Source of the DNA: Trichosphaerium sp. ATCC 40318
Lineage: Eukaryota; Discosea; Flabellinia; Trichosidae
DNA: 64,000 nt
Assembly: GCA_038496445.1 (NCBI GenBank)
Contig: JALMLS010000271.1
Span: 145,883 to 209,882 of the forward strand
Direction: 5' to 3'
Position numbers and translations under genes: made by a program. The notes below the pieces were generated by a model. The model was not told the DNA's origin. It did not search any database and was given only the letters and a program-made list of their open reading frames with translations. Every line of letters starts with the position of its first letter. Position 1 is the first letter of the stretch. Shown one piece after another: positions 45,931 through 60,650 of this stretch.

Positions 45931-48900
45931 TTAGTATCTACCACGGCCCCTGCCACGACCTCTACCCCTAGAACCGCCTCTGCCACGACCTGGGCTTCTG
46001 CCACCACGACCTGGACTTCTACCGCCTCGACCGCCGCGACCACCACGACCGCCTCTACCCCGACTTGGGCTCCTATCACCATAGCCTCCATAGCCACCGC
46101 GACCGCCACGACCACCACGGCCGCCTCTTGAACCTCCGCGGCCACCACGACCACCACGATCACTACGGTTGTCGCGACTTCCTCCTCGGCCGCCACGTCC
46201 GCCTCTTGAACCTCCACGGCCACCTCTGGTAGAACTATCATCGCGTCCGCGTCCACGTCCTCGACCTCTGCCCCTGCCTCGGCCTCTTCCTCTGCTCTTG
46301 CCTCTGTTTGCTCTGCTTTGCCTCTCCTCTTTTATGACATCATCGACCCAGTTTGAGCTCTTAGATTTCTTAGGCATAGGCATATCCTCGTCAGAGTCGC
46401 TACGTTCCCGCAATCGTTTCCTTTTGCGCTGTGGCTCCTCATCCTCACTGTCATCAGCAACATCATCAACATGACCTAGACGCTCATTAGCTATTTTGTA
46501 CACAAGAGCACTATTTCTTACCATTGTCACGTGGTTGGTCATCGTCGTCATCATCATCATTGTCATCAATGTCCATTGCATCTTCAAGTTGCTTTTTCGG
46601 TTTTTTAGACTTCTTTTTCTTTTTGAGGGCTTTGTTTGTTTGTATCTTGCTCTCAAGTGTCTTCATGCTGACCATATTTGGTACAATACCCTTTAGTTTC
46701 TGTAGCTTCTGTAGATGTCTCTCTTTCTTGGCCCAGTCTTTATTAGAACCGCTAACAGCCAGACTAGGAGGAAAAGTGTCAACAAATACAAACGCATACA
46801 AGATTTGAACTTACTTTGAGTTGACACTGGACAGCAATTTCTCTTGTTCTTTCTCCAAAGCATCTTCGTCCATTTCAGCGCTATCGTTGAAAGCTCCCTG
46901 TAGTAGCCAGTTTTAGTGGAGACATGGATCGCAGTGGGGTTGGACGTACTTGTATTTCCATTGCTTTCTTTTCAGCATCAGTCTCCAGTACCTTAAAGTA
47001 TGTACTACACTTACGTATAAGCTTGTTGAGGAGAGCCAGTACTTGTGACTGCTCTATAGCAAGTTCAACCTAAGGACAATCAGTTTACGACAGCCCCAGT
47101 AAAGCAGGTGGAAATACGTACAGCAAGTTCCATTAAACGCTTCTTTTGGAAGCCCAAGCCACACAAGATCACTTTTTGTGCAGCGGATAGATCGTAGTCA
47201 GAAGGCCAAACACTATAGAACAAGATACGGTTAAAACAATTGGGATTCACAGAGGGGTTGTTCTGCTTCACGTACTATTCGAAGTACATCACGGCCAATC
47301 GCGGCAACAAGTCAATGACCACGTGGTAGTCCAACATGTTTTTAGCATAGCTCTCCAATCGCTTTACATCGTACACAGAGAAAGTTCTTGTAATCTCTTT
47401 GGTACCAACTACAAACAAAACGGGTGAGTATTTATCGAGGTCAGGAGGAGTTGAAGAAAAAAACTATTCAAGGAAGCACAGCACTTACGTTTCTTAACTG
47501 GCGTAGCTAATTTGCTCAAGTATATCTTTACAGCCAATTGAGAGTTCAAGGATCTGAATTCAAAGCCCATGAGATATGAGAAACGGCATTTGAAGTCTAA
47601 AAAAACGAAAATGTCAATACACGCTACACGAATGGAGCACCACGCACCTCTGGCAAAGTCCAAGAGCCATGTCTTTCTCATGGCGGATCTTGTGGATATT
47701 GCGCGATCCAAACCCTTTAGCATGATGCACGTGTGCTCGCCAGTGAGATCGTTCTATTTCGTAAAATGTCAGTGGTAATTTCTATGTGTTTTGTATACCT
47801 TTGAAAGTCTAATGTACACAGGTGTGAACCCATTTCCACTCCAGAAGCGGAAAAGACGATCTGTCAGACCGTATGAGACACCCAAGTAGTGCAAGTTCTC
47901 AGGTGGCCTCTTGTCTAGGCTGGTGAGGAGTGGTGGTAAATTTTTGCGAGGGACCAACGCTGATGACGCCTTGGATTTTTTCTTTTTCTTTGGCGCTTCC
48001 TCGTCCATGTTAGGCATTTTACCCTCGTAATACGTCATCAATTGGGACAATGCGCGACCGCCGTAGCCCATCTTTAAATATACATTAGAAAGACAATACA
48101 GCCACTTAGCTTCGTACCGATTGGTAGTCTGGGTGTACTGCTATACGAACAATTCTAACACCGCTCAATTGAGGAAAGTTTTCGTCTTGAAATTGTTGGC
48201 TAATTGTCCAAGGAATCAAATCGCCTACAAGAATAGGACCCCATCAATAAAGGTACGAGAATATAAAAAAAAGGAATGACAGTACCTGACATGCGCAAAG
48301 CACGTTTCCACGCGTCGACAACGGATTCTCTTGATATTTTACCTTCCAATGCGACCTGGTAAATAATGTGAGCCAAACGCGTGTTTTTTTTGTCCAAAAT
48401 TAGTTTTTAAGAAAGTGTACCTGCACTACTGCCAGAATTTCTGGTAATGCCTTGGATTCGAGGTCTAGAGGACCAAGCAATACAAACAAGTGATGAGCTG
48501 GCGCATCAGCCATCAACATGAGATCGTTTGGCGAATTTTTATAGTGAGAGGAGACGTAAAGAGCCATCATGCGCTGCAAGAACTCTTCGGAATGCTTGTG
48601 GAATGAAAACAGCGTGTCTCGGTTGACATAGTACAGTTGGCAATCTGATGGGTGTGGACAGCCTGATATGATAGGCTTAGCCACCGTTGCGTCCAAGCAA
48701 AGCGCTCTGTGAAGCCATTTTTCAACCTAAAAAAGAAATGAACAACAAACACACTCCTTCACTTTTTGAAGAAAGTAAGCGTACAGGATCACTTTTTCCG
48801 TAACGGATTGGTTCTTCCAACTTGATTTCCTTGAGCTTACTCTTGCTGATAGACTTTTCTGACTTTTCTCTGAGGTCCTTCAACAGCTTCAAGGACAAGG

Positions 48901-50753
48901 AACGACCAGTACCCTCGTAACCATTGACAGTAGACGATAGGAACACAAGGTACGGTCCAAGTAGCCTCTTCACTAAAGGCAGAGGGATAGCAGCTGCTTC
49001 GTCCACTACTAGAAGCTCTGCTTGTCCCAACTTGACATAGTCAGTAGGAGGGATGTACTACCAAGTTGTTAGTTTTTTGTTTCAAAAGCAAATTCATTCA
49101 AAAGAGGTAGGCCAGCAGTTACCTGAATTGTTTGTCTGTGTGATTTGTATATGTTAATGCGGACAACGCTATCAAGGTATTGAGGGTTAGTGCTCTTTAT
49201 AATCTCAAAATCGCTGTGTTCTGCATATCCCAAGGCTTTGAAGCCGACTACAATAAATTCGAAGAGCGTCTCAAGGTTAGATGGACTTGGAGAAGTAACA
49301 AAAATGTTAGAGTAGCCGAATGCGACAGCACTCGATATGGCCATGCCCAATGCAGCTGATTTACCACGTCCTGTGAAAAACCATATTTAATAAAACGAAA
49401 ATGAAATAGATGGAGATTAGAAGACGTACCACGCGCAGCCATGAGCGCCACAGTCGTACGAAGCGTTTTTTCAGAGATGGCATCTACGAATGTGATGATA
49501 GCCTTGGCTTGGTCTAATGTCCTAGCTTTTTCAACAATAGGACCAATAGGTTCTGTGTCCTTTAGCGATTTTTTAATTTCACGCAATTCAATATCAGCAG
49601 GAGATAAGTCTTGGCCCTATATCGAAGAATACTAGCTTTAGAAAAAGAAGAACAACAATAAATACAGTAATGCGTTGTTAGTGCGTACCGCCGTAGGTGC
49701 CAATGGTTCTATGGCTCTGACCAAGGACGACACTGGCAGAACATTGAGTTCGTCGTCCAACATGAGGCACGATTGACAGTGCGTCAATGACAACAAGAAC
49801 CGCTCATTGAATCTAGCCACTACGTTCTTGTGAGATGTGGTACGGTACCGAGAGTGTATATCCTAAAAGAACGCGTCAGCTGGGTGTGGGTAGGACAAGA
49901 ATAAAAATTATTTTGGAAAAAGAGAAACTTGTTTTTGGGATTGTACCATGGACATTGTGTACAACTGCTTTAGCGACTTCATTGAGTGAAGGAGGATGCA
50001 GACGATACCACCACCTTCTACAGTTTCTACAGTTCTGGCAAGCATGTTGGGCGTCAAAGCTTCAAAATCCTATTTGCAAGGGAACCGAATCAGACATTTT
50101 GGCACATGTCAAAAAATGAAAGGAAAGTGCTTTGACTTCAAAATCACGTGATGCGTACCTGTAATACGCACATGCCAAATGTTGTGCCGAGAATCTTATG
50201 CGTGTGTTTGTAGTAGCACCAGCGAACTTTTGTGGCAGCTATGAAGAGGTCGAAGGGAGAACTTTTGTCAGAAATATTGAACAGACCACGCTTTATCTTT
50301 GCGCGTATGCGTTGCATGTGCTTCTCACGATCGCTATTTATGGTCAGTATACACGTAGCTGGGCAGTAAAGGGCCACTAGACATCCGTATTTTAATCATT
50401 CAACATTTTAGCCGTGAATAAGCGTAAAAATAGGCTACTTGGTGCTAATTAACGCGTTTGAGCGTATACTTACGATGAGAAACCAAGTTTTGACTTGTAA
50501 CACCACAACACTGACGGTCTAGGGCCAACGCGTGCTTTTGATAATATATAGTGCAGAGTGATGGCCTTTTACGCGTGTTAGGCGATGTTGGCGAATTAAC
50601 AACTATTTCTCGCACCTGTTCTCGAGCATTGTCTCCAATAATAATCACAATGCTTCTGTGGCGTAGTTTTATATTGTTTTCTATCATTGTCTTGATTCTG
50701 TAGTCGATTTTTTTCTTGTAGCCATCAACAGGCGTGCCATCCTGCTCAGACAT
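45931..50753 (-). CDS. NAT10: NAT10/Kre33 RNA cytidine acetyltransferase with C-terminal RGG tail
   Basis: ATG 50753 (MSEQDGTPVDG then IDYRIKTMIENN). Conserved blocks occur in family order: FDLFIAATKVRWCYY, the Walker A AARGRGKSAALG, VVDEAAAIPLPLV, NGYEGTGRSLSLKLL, ELYYVNRDTLF-type and HYKNSPNDL segments, the acetyl-CoA site VRIAVHPDYQSMGYG, LHYLGVSYGLTDRL and LTGEHTCIML. NAT10 makes N4-acetylcytidine in 18S rRNA and tRNA using ATP and acetyl-CoA, in the nucleolus. After the usual lysine-rich end there is an in-frame extension: an acidic block (DDNDDDDDDDQPRDNG), a basic NLS-like block and about 130 residues of RGG/RGRG repeats to TAA 45933-45931. Such a tail is not part of human or yeast NAT10. 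Convergent with the JmjC gene. Confidence 0.96.
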
Positions 50754-50918
50754 GGTTATAGTACGTAAAGCTACAGGAAATACGTGCGAAAGCTTAAGCA
50801 AAGAGCACTCTAGAAACACTGACTTAAACGGCACCAGAAACGTACGCTGAGTTAATAATACAAGCCACGTAGGTATACAAGATAAAGCGAACGTTGTTGC
50901 AATTTTTCTACTCTTGAC

Positions 50919-51220
50919 ATGTTTTTTTTTGTTGGTGGAGCTTGGCTTGTATCGGCTCACAGAAACAATGCCATAACACCTGAGCCTGCGTTTCTAAAAG
51001 CACGTGATAATGCAGTCCAAGAAGCCGTGTCAGGCTGCAACACATCAACTAAAGTGGTACAGTACACATTCCTCGTCGTTAAGTCTACAGACGCAAATAC
51101 GCTGCAGGTAGTTGTCAACACCGCATCTTATATCTACGAAGCGAAAAGTAATCTATTCGCTTTTTTTTTTTTGCAGCAGCACGAAACAATGTCAGAATGG
51201 ATTTGAATAAACCAAAATGA
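50919..51220 (+). CDS. Possible small secreted protein
   Basis: ATG 50919 opens MFFFVGGAWLVSA, signal-peptide-like, then about 70 residues with strand-like segments (VVQYTFLVVKS, LQVVVNTASYIY). A short T-rich intron (about 30 nt, ending TTTTGCAG near 51176) can join a last exon that ends at TGA 51218-51220, overlapping an AATAAA. It is head-to-head with NAT10 (165 bp). The domain is not recognised. The intron is unusually short and the start lies in a T-run, so confidence is limited. Confidence 0.4.
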
Positions 51221-51427
51221 TACAATAGCAACGAAAGTTTTTTTCTGCAAGATTATTTGTTTTATTGAAAGTCACTGAGAGGAATGTCCCAATCTTACAG
51301 GAGCTGAACTATGCTACAAGAGGGGGACTATCAAAAAGCAATGAGGAAATCAACTGGTAAAAGTGATTCCTCACACTTAAATAGTTGGTCGGGGCGGCGA
51401 GGCCAAAGGACCCCTTTTGTACGCCAC

Positions 51428-53446
<2,019 letters not shown>

Positions 53447-53839
53447 GTTGCAAGTGTTATTGGCTTGTTTAAATTTTTTTTTTAAGGGAGGCATATTATT
53501 CGTTTAAGTTGACAACTCACAGCAAGAGACAGCCACGTGTGGCATCGCGTACTAGCGGGCGTGAATTTTATAGGTTTTTTTTTACAGTTTGGTTAATATT
53601 ACAGTGCGTCACTTTTCATGAGCAATCCAGCGGTCTGCTTTACGGTAATATTTACAACTCCGTGTTTGTGCAGTACTGCCCAAGCGCGTTCACCAAAATG
53701 ATCGCGCGTTATTCTACATCGTAGTGTCCGATTCACGTAAGTGTTGTAAGGCGTTTTCGGGGCTCTATAAGATACATAAAACGCAATTCGCTCTCGAAGG
53801 TGTACACAACGTTACAATGCGTCGTATGAGCTAATCAAC
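53447..53839. other. Short intergenic between HECT 3' end and PP1 start
   Basis: About 390 bp. Both neighbours are on the minus strand, so this holds the HECT terminator and the PP1 promoter. It contains a CACGTG at about 53534 (GCCACGTGTGGC). Confidence 0.5.
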
Positions 53840-56800
53840 TCATGATAAGTCGAAACCAGCAGCTGCCTATAGTTTGCAGTTAGTGCGTGTTGCGAATAAC
53901 AAGACACTTGCCTTTACAGCTTGTAGCAGTTTGTACTTCATAACCTCGGCTGATGAGTAGCTTCCAGACAGTTTTAGAAAATTCAAACACGCTACACGTC
54001 AAGTTAACAAGTTTTTAATCCTAGACATGTCAAAGTGAACGCACTATTTGCTGTTGGAAGGTGTGCAGGGCCGCTAACTTGGCGATGAATGCAAACTAAA
54101 TTATGTGTCAAACGAGGAATTCATTTTTTTGTTTAAATAACGTTTTGCTTCTTTACGCACATTTTGGGTTTAACATTTCAAAACCGAGAGGTGGTGGCCT
54201 AGGCGAGCTCGTTGTAAATTGAAGCAATTCCTTCATTAACACAAAATAAGCACAATACTGTTTAAAAACGGCTCTCAGCTCGTTCAAAGCTCGTACCGCA
54301 CGCTCTTTAGGTTCGAGTGATTTGACAATGCTCCAAAACCACCGTATGGATTCGTGGTCGGCGTGAAAACCGTTGCTGTACTTGGTATTCTGTCGCCAGT
54401 TCGCAACGTCAATGTCTTGTCCAGGTTTTCCACAAAGTACAGACGCTAGATCAGTCTGACGCAAAATCGTTAGTTGGTGATGATGGTTTGTGTTTGTGTA
54501 CGTACAGGAGTGAGGCCCACGGTCCATTGTTGCGGGATGACTTGCCGAAAACCTTGAGCAATGTACTCAACTGATTCCTTTATAGATCCTTCCACAAACC
54601 ATCGATATGACAATGACACAAAGCTAGAAATATTGTCTGCAGTCACAGGCTCAACTGGCTCTAACATCCAACATGAGTATTTTTTTTTTAACTTTGATCC
54701 TATAATCCTGCACAAAAGAGGACGCATACCCTTTAGGTTGGCGGAGACTGTCTGGCCCATATATTGCATTGATTGAGCAAAGTCCAAGTCCAGCACGTCG
54801 ACTTGATTTCTAGGCAGTTTACGCAAGGAATAGAGCGCCCTGTACATTTTCTTATCGACCTTCAGCAGTCCAATAGGCAACGGTTTAAATCCTAACAAAA
54901 GCGCAACCGTGTGCCTAAACATGCAGCGTAAGCAGACTAAAGGGTTACATGTGGAGGTATGTGCCTGGATATTGCTATTGGAAGCTGTACTTGGTTGAAC
55001 ATTGCAAAGCCAATGATTCGACCTATGAACCGCAGCTTTTCTTCTGGAGCGTCCTGTATACAACGCGATATTTGCAACGGCACGGGATACATTGTACCAT
55101 CGTCACCTTGACGCAAGAGCGCAAAGTTAGGATCTAGAATGGCGGCACAAGTGAGTGTGATGAGTTCTTTGACCAATCCCTTGCCAATACCGGCTTCTTC
55201 TTCTCCACTCTCGGCCATAAACTGTACCTTAATCTTTGCAGTGAGATCTACTTTGCTGTTGAGCTGTGACATGGCGTCCTGTAGAAGGCGAGATCTACGA
55301 ACACGTATGACCATTCCTGTTGTGTGTTCGTTTTCTCCTCTCATCGCTTGAAACCGCTCCAATACGCGCTCTAATGAAAACAAGTCAGGTCAGCTGAAGA
55401 TGGCAACCTCTTTCTTTACTGCTGGTGCAAAAAAACTTTGCCAACGTACTAATGCGGTATCGGGATGGCAGGAGGTATGGCAAACCTGCATACTCGATTG
55501 CTTGCTGAAGCGCTTGGCTATTGTGCTTCGTAAACGCTTCAAGGCGTGCACGTGTTGGTGCTGCGTTGTGTTCAGCCTTGAACTCTTGCAGTAGAGGTAA
55601 TAGGCGATGCATCTCCTCTGCCACCGTGTTCAACAGACCAGGCGCTTTGCTCTCGTTTGTTTGAAAGCCTAGGGATGAATGTTTAATTACACAGCTCACA
55701 GAACATGTTACTTATTCGAAACGAAGAAAATTTGCTAGGTTGTCATAGGTACCATCAAAGTTTGTATTGCACATGTGAATCAGATGCCTTACAAATCCAG
55801 TTTCTATATTTTCAATTACGCCCACATCAAAGTCTACCAGACCAGACAAAAGGCCCTCTAAATTAATGTTACATCAACGTAATAATACACCCAATTACAA
55901 CATGACAAAAAAAAGAAAACGTGCCTTGTAAGCTGAGGGAAAGCATCAAAAGGTTTGCCTGGCCTTTGCAAGACTTTCTATACGCTGCATTCTCACTTAA
56001 AATAGTGCTCTAGAATTGTTTGTAAAAGAGGTACAGTTTCATTACTAGTTGTAGTGTACCTGGTTAGTTAACATGTTATTCATGAACAAGGATCCATTCT
56101 TTGCGTTCAATGCGGATACCAAAAACTGTCTGAGGCCACTGTTGTCGGGCCCCCGCTGCATGCAACTCAAAATTACACAGGCAGATGATACAACCGTGTC
56201 ATGAAGGTCAGGTGTAACAGCAGAAAGCAGTGTCATAAGGAAAGAAGGCGAAAAAGCGTTCTGTAAGAAGTATTGTATGTTTTTGTTCGACCACATTCCT
56301 TTTTGGTTAGTGCGCCATGTGTCCAGTTGTGTCGCTGCTGTGCCCATTGAAATGCTATCCGCACATGCCAATAATCCATTAACAACTTTATTCACCAGTG
56401 CGCCATCATCCGACATGCCCAAGCCGTTCTTGAAAGCATATTTAGACACCAAGTGCACGAGATGTATTGCACTGTAAACACGCCTTTCGAATCGCAAATC
56501 CATCATCGCTTTCGCTCCTGTGGTTAACGTATCCATTGTGAACTGCGCTACGACACTGCTGTCATACACGCGTCTGTCCAAGCGCTGTAGTTGCAGTACT
56601 TTAGTGAACCACATTCGCGTCCCGTCATTATCATTGGCAACCGCATCTCTATGTAGCCGCAAGCATATCAATTCTAGGTATGGTAGTGTATCACTAATAG
56701 GAATCAGGGCCTTTTCTATGCCGGTGACTGTAGCATCCATCAATTTGACAGTCATTGCGTATGGTATTGTGGATGTTCGTTCTTCTTTAAATAGTGCCAA

Positions 56801-57533
56801 CAACGTGCGCACAGCCAGCGTTCCAATCTCAATTTTGTGTTGTGAAATAAGTTCAAGAAGGAGCGACATAAACCACCTGCCAACAGCACACTTGTAAATA
56901 TTTAAAAAAGCAAGAGTGATCGCCGCGTGTGACGTGCGTACCGTATATAGACGCCGTATCGCCTAGGACATGTGGACTGTACTCGGACGAATGATTGTTG
57001 ACCTAAACAGTAGAAACACGTGAGTGTGTTATGTTATGCGGCGTAGTGTGTTGAAATGGCGTAGTATCGCGTAAATAACAATAAATTACATAATTAATTC
57101 AAAAATAAACGCCTTTGTTTGTAAACGTACCACTTGAATGGTTTTTGACGCTCTGGTCTAACCACTGTAACGTTTGCACTAGTTTTTTGTCATCCGCTTC
57201 AGAACCACGATAAAAAAAGCGCAGGGACGCCAGCGATTGTAAAATGTCTTGTGCGTCGCTAACGTTATCATTTGGAAGATGCCACGCTATTCTTTGTGTA
57301 TCTCTAAAAGCACTATCAATACGCGTGGTTCTCCACCAGCGGAGTATCTAGACAGTGTTATGAACGAAAAAGGCGAATTTCACCCTTACTTTTGTGGCTG
57401 AAGCGCTTCGTTCGCGTTTTTTCTGCCTCTCTATACGCGCTTTCTTTGCTTTGGCGACTAAAGCCTCTCTACTTTCAGCCTGTCTACGCCCGGCCAAATT
57501 TACATTACGCCGTCTATCATTACCAAAAAACAT
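53840..57533 (-). CDS. HECT E3 ubiquitin ligase, UBE3B/UBE3C (Hul5)-like
   Basis: ATG 57533 begins MFFGNDRRRNVNLAGRR and a basic helical stretch, as in UBE3C. A helical middle region (56869-56045) follows. The HECT domain (about 55380-53840) has VIRVRRSRLLQDA, EEEAGIGKGLVKE, MYPVP, IGRIIGFAMFNQVQLP, KDWI-like and PRPPPLGFEML blocks. Two short exons then give FCIHRQ, HLPTANTCLNFLKL (catalytic Cys codon 53999-53997) and, after a GC-AG intron, the terminal AAAGFDLS ending at TGA 53842-53840. An apparent early end at 54153 is only intron read-through. These ligases extend ubiquitin chains on proteasome-bound or damaged proteins. Head-to-head with RPL9. Confidence 0.93.
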
Positions 57534-57683
57534 GCGAGAGTAGTGCGTGAACGCCCCTCCTATGTAACCCAGTAAAGTGTCAGACTCGCTATGAAAAAAA
57601 TATTGCTGTGGGAAAAAAACGCGGAGGTTCGGTTCAAATATTCTTCTCAACTTTTCGTGTTCAAAGACTAAAACCCCATCGCA
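57534..57683. promoter_or_regulatory. Divergent promoter region, HECT ligase / RPL9
   Basis: Only 150 bp lie between the start codons of a ligase implicated in proteasome quality control and a ribosomal protein gene. No motif is recognised. Confidence 0.55.
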
Positions 57684-58512
57684 ATGGTACGTACAATTAA
57701 GAGCGAACAGAAGGTTACTGTAGACCCTGATAGTGGCGGTACGTGGGAAAAATACAATAAAAAATTGTAGCTACTTTTTACGCCGTGGTCTGATAGCGTT
57801 CTAGTCGAGGTTACAGTTAAAGCAAGACATGTTACCGTCAAAGGCCCAAGAGGAACCCTCAACAGGCATTTTAAAAGGCAACTGATGGACATTAAGCAAA
57901 AGGACGCAAACACCATCCTTGTAAGCAAATACTTCGGTAGCAAGAAGGAAAACGCTGCTGTTGGTTCAGTTGTCGGTCACATTCAGGTTAGCGTTAATGC
58001 TCAAGCTTTTGGCTTTGTTTGCTAACGTTATATAGAATATGATCACTGGTGTCACAAAAGGCTTCAGATACAAGTTGAGATGCGTATACGCGCATTTCCC
58101 AATCAACACTAGCATCCTCGATGACGGAAAGGGTACGTTCGCATGCGTTACGCGCTAATTTCGCTACTTTATTCTGCAATTGCTGCGTTTTTCTCAAATT
58201 TCAGTGTCGTCGTTTTGTATTTTTAATTTTCTCGCTTCAAATTTCAGTTTTATTAACGCGCGTTTAGTCCTTGAAATCAGAAATTTCCTTGGCGAGAAGG
58301 CTGTACGCAGAATCACCATGTTGGAAGGTGTCAAAGCTGTCCGCTCTGAAAAAATTAAAGACGAAATCTTGATTGAGGGTAACGACCTTGACAATGTATC
58401 ACAATCTGCTGCCAAGGTCCACGATTGCACAATGGTCCGAGGAAAGGATATCAGAAAGTTTTTAGATGGTGTGTACATCAGTGCTAAAGAAAATATTGTA
58501 CAAGACCTTTAA
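57684..58512 (+). CDS. RPL9: 60S ribosomal protein uL6 (L9)
   Basis: ATG 57684; first exon [18 protein letters not shown]. The GTACGT intron ends at TTCTAG, giving [74 protein letters not shown] and [12 protein letters not shown] follow, all in the order and spacing of eukaryotic L9. It belongs to the large subunit near the GTPase-associated centre. Three short introns interrupt it. TAA 58510-58512; AATAAA lies about 12 bp downstream. Confidence 0.97.
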
Positions 58513-59438
58513 GCATTGCCACAATAAAAAAATTGGTAAAGTAACATTGTTGTACACTTAATTCATACATTTATGTTTTCTTTTTGTACTTGATTTTGTG
58601 TGCCTGCAGTAATTGTTTTTGTCAGAAATTAATATTGTGCTTATTCTTCCTACTCCAACTGTATAGGCAAATGAGGTGTTGTAAATGCCAAACACCAGCA
58701 TTATTCCTATTGTCTCTTGACAAATACCAAAAGCTAAACATAACAATGTGAGCTGACATTAAAAAGCACCAAAGGCTTTTTCCTCCTCTTTCAAGTTATG
58801 ACATAATTACACAGTAAAATGCATCAGTCATGAACATCACTTTCAAAATCCACTTCAAATCCTAAAGCTCATAGACAAGAATATGGAATTTATGTGCACC
58901 TGCCTAAATCAAGTGTATCACCAAACTTAAACCTCAGTAGTAAAATCAAAACTATGTGTCAAAATACCAATTACAGTACTGCTTTGCCAGTGACAGAATC
59001 AAGTAAAATATGAGTGTTTAAAATGTGTGATTTGCAAGGCAACATAAATGATGTTGTGCTGGCCATTGATGTTTGCAAACAAGAACATGATGACATCTCA
59101 ATGTGGGTATGTCAAAAAACAAATAGCATCCTTTTTTTTTTTTTTACAAGCTAGAAGAGTCATCACACAAGTGTTTGGCAGATTTCTTTGTGGAAAGTGG
59201 TCTATCACATCAAAATCATGCAGGAGTAAGCTGGCCTCCACACTTTCTCTCTTCAACTTTACTTTTCAAGCCAACAGTTGTGATTGGTTTTGTTCAATAG
59301 TAAAATTGGGAGTATGGATAATGTACAAATAGAGTATGGGTCAAAAGTATGGGTTCTGTATGGGTTTTGTACAGGTCAAAACATGTGTTGGCAGTTATAA
59401 TTGTGTCCACAAAATAGTAAAAACAATGGATTGGTTTA
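58513..59438. other. Intergenic flank of repeat island, no gene supported
   Basis: About 930 bp. The sequence becomes more AT-rich and lacks CACGTG. Open frames are short. The repeat island begins at 59439. Confidence 0.6.
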
Positions 59439-60325
59439 CAGTGGTGGAATCAAACAAAATATGTGTGCCTAAAATGTGCCATTTGCGTGAAAAATAAACA
59501 TGTCCAAAACATGCCCAAAACATGCCATTTGCGTGTTGTATATTTGCAATTAACATGCCCAAAATGTGTCATTTGTGTGTTTTAACCATGTCCTGTTCTT
59601 AATAGAAATTTGGCCAAAAATTCAAAACTCAACCATCTCCCCCCAAAGCTGATTGTCTCCAATTGTTAACAATAAAACATGTATTTTCACCCAAGTAAGC
59701 AGTAGTTAGGTTTGTATCAGCATGGCTTTAAAAGTAGGTGAAAAAATCTAAAAATACCCAATTTCTTGATTTTCCTATTTTTTGTGAATAACTCAGGTCT
59801 ACTAGTATGAATCCTTTAAAAAACGAAGTATGGCCCACTATTAGGTACGATGCATGGTTTTTTGGTGGTTTGGGGTTCAATGCCCATTTTTAAGGCAAAA
59901 ATGATAGAAAATAGATATTTAGGGTTTAATTATGGCTCAATAACTCCATTAAACCTCTTTTTAAAGACAATTATTGGATTTGAGATTTTTTGCCTAATTA
60001 GGTAAGTTTTTGCTTAAGTATTTATGAGAAGGCAGGATTGGCAAAAAACATGGAGTTGGTTGATATAAACTGGGTATCATTTATGTGGGGATAGTTTTAT
60101 GTAAAGTTTGTAATAATTGTACCAAACCTCTTTGTAATTGTTATGTGCTATGTATCGTAATAAATCGTCATTTTCTTTTTTTCTATAAAGTGGTGTTTTA
60201 TGTGTCCAAAACATGCAATATGTGTGGCAAATATGAGTGTCCAAAACGTGTCCAAAACGTTTCTTTGCATGGAAAATAAATGTGCCCAAAACGTGCAATT
60301 CACGTGTTGTCCGATTCCACCACTG
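59439..60325. mobile_element. TIR element R1, about 887 bp, non-autonomous
   Basis: It starts CAGTGGTGGAATC (59439) and ends with the inverted form GATTCCACCACTG (60325). Just inside both ends are iterated motifs of the form CCAAAA-C/A-G/A-TGCCATTTG. No transposase is encoded. Flanking 8-mers (TTGGTTTA and TTGTTGTT) are not identical, so a target duplication is absent or eroded. Parts of it recur at 61876-62330 and 63820-64000. CAGTG-type ends resemble hAT elements, but the superfamily is not proven. Confidence 0.75.
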
Positions 60326-60346
60326 TTGTTGTTTTTTTAATTATTA

Positions 60347-60400
60347 CAAATACATTTACATTACAACACATTACAATACATTACATTACATTACAACTCC
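60347..60400. repeat. ATTAC-type microsatellite
   Basis: Imperfect tandem ATTAC/ATTACA repeats immediately downstream of R1. Simple sequence, not a CRISPR array: no unique spacers. Confidence 0.85.
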
Positions 60401-60419
60401 ATTTTAATGTTAACAACTA

Positions 60420-60600
60420 TTTCAGAAAAATGCTTGAAACCCATAATTGCCTTTAAAAAGAGGTTTATTAAAGCTATTAGGCCATAATATCCTTAAACTA
60501 CTCCAAATACTTATTTTCTGTTGTTTTTGCCTAAAAATGGTGAGCTGATCCCAAACCACCATGAAACCATGCATCATACCTAAATATACCCAATGCTACA
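60420..60600 (-). repeat. Inverted, diverged copy of the middle of R1
   Basis: Contains the inverse of the R1 segment around 59840-59960 (for example CCAAACCACCATGAAACCATGCATCATACC against GGTACGATGCATGG with GGTGGTTTGG), at lower identity. It shows that more than one insertion of this family happened here. Confidence 0.65.
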
Positions 60601-60650
60601 TTTTCTGAGCAGTTCATACAGTCAGACCAAAGTTATGCAATAAAATGTTT

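Noticed and set aside
45892-46474. Threonine/proline-rich frames on the plus strand
   Set aside because: They are antisense shadows of the RGG repeats of NAT10.
54153-54200. Apparent premature end of the HECT ligase without its catalytic cysteine
   Set aside because: Downstream short exons restore LPTANTC and the family C-terminus, so the early stop is intron read-through.
60347-60400. Short regular repeats resembling an array
   Set aside because: ATTAC microsatellite without spacers; CRISPR is excluded in this eukaryotic context.
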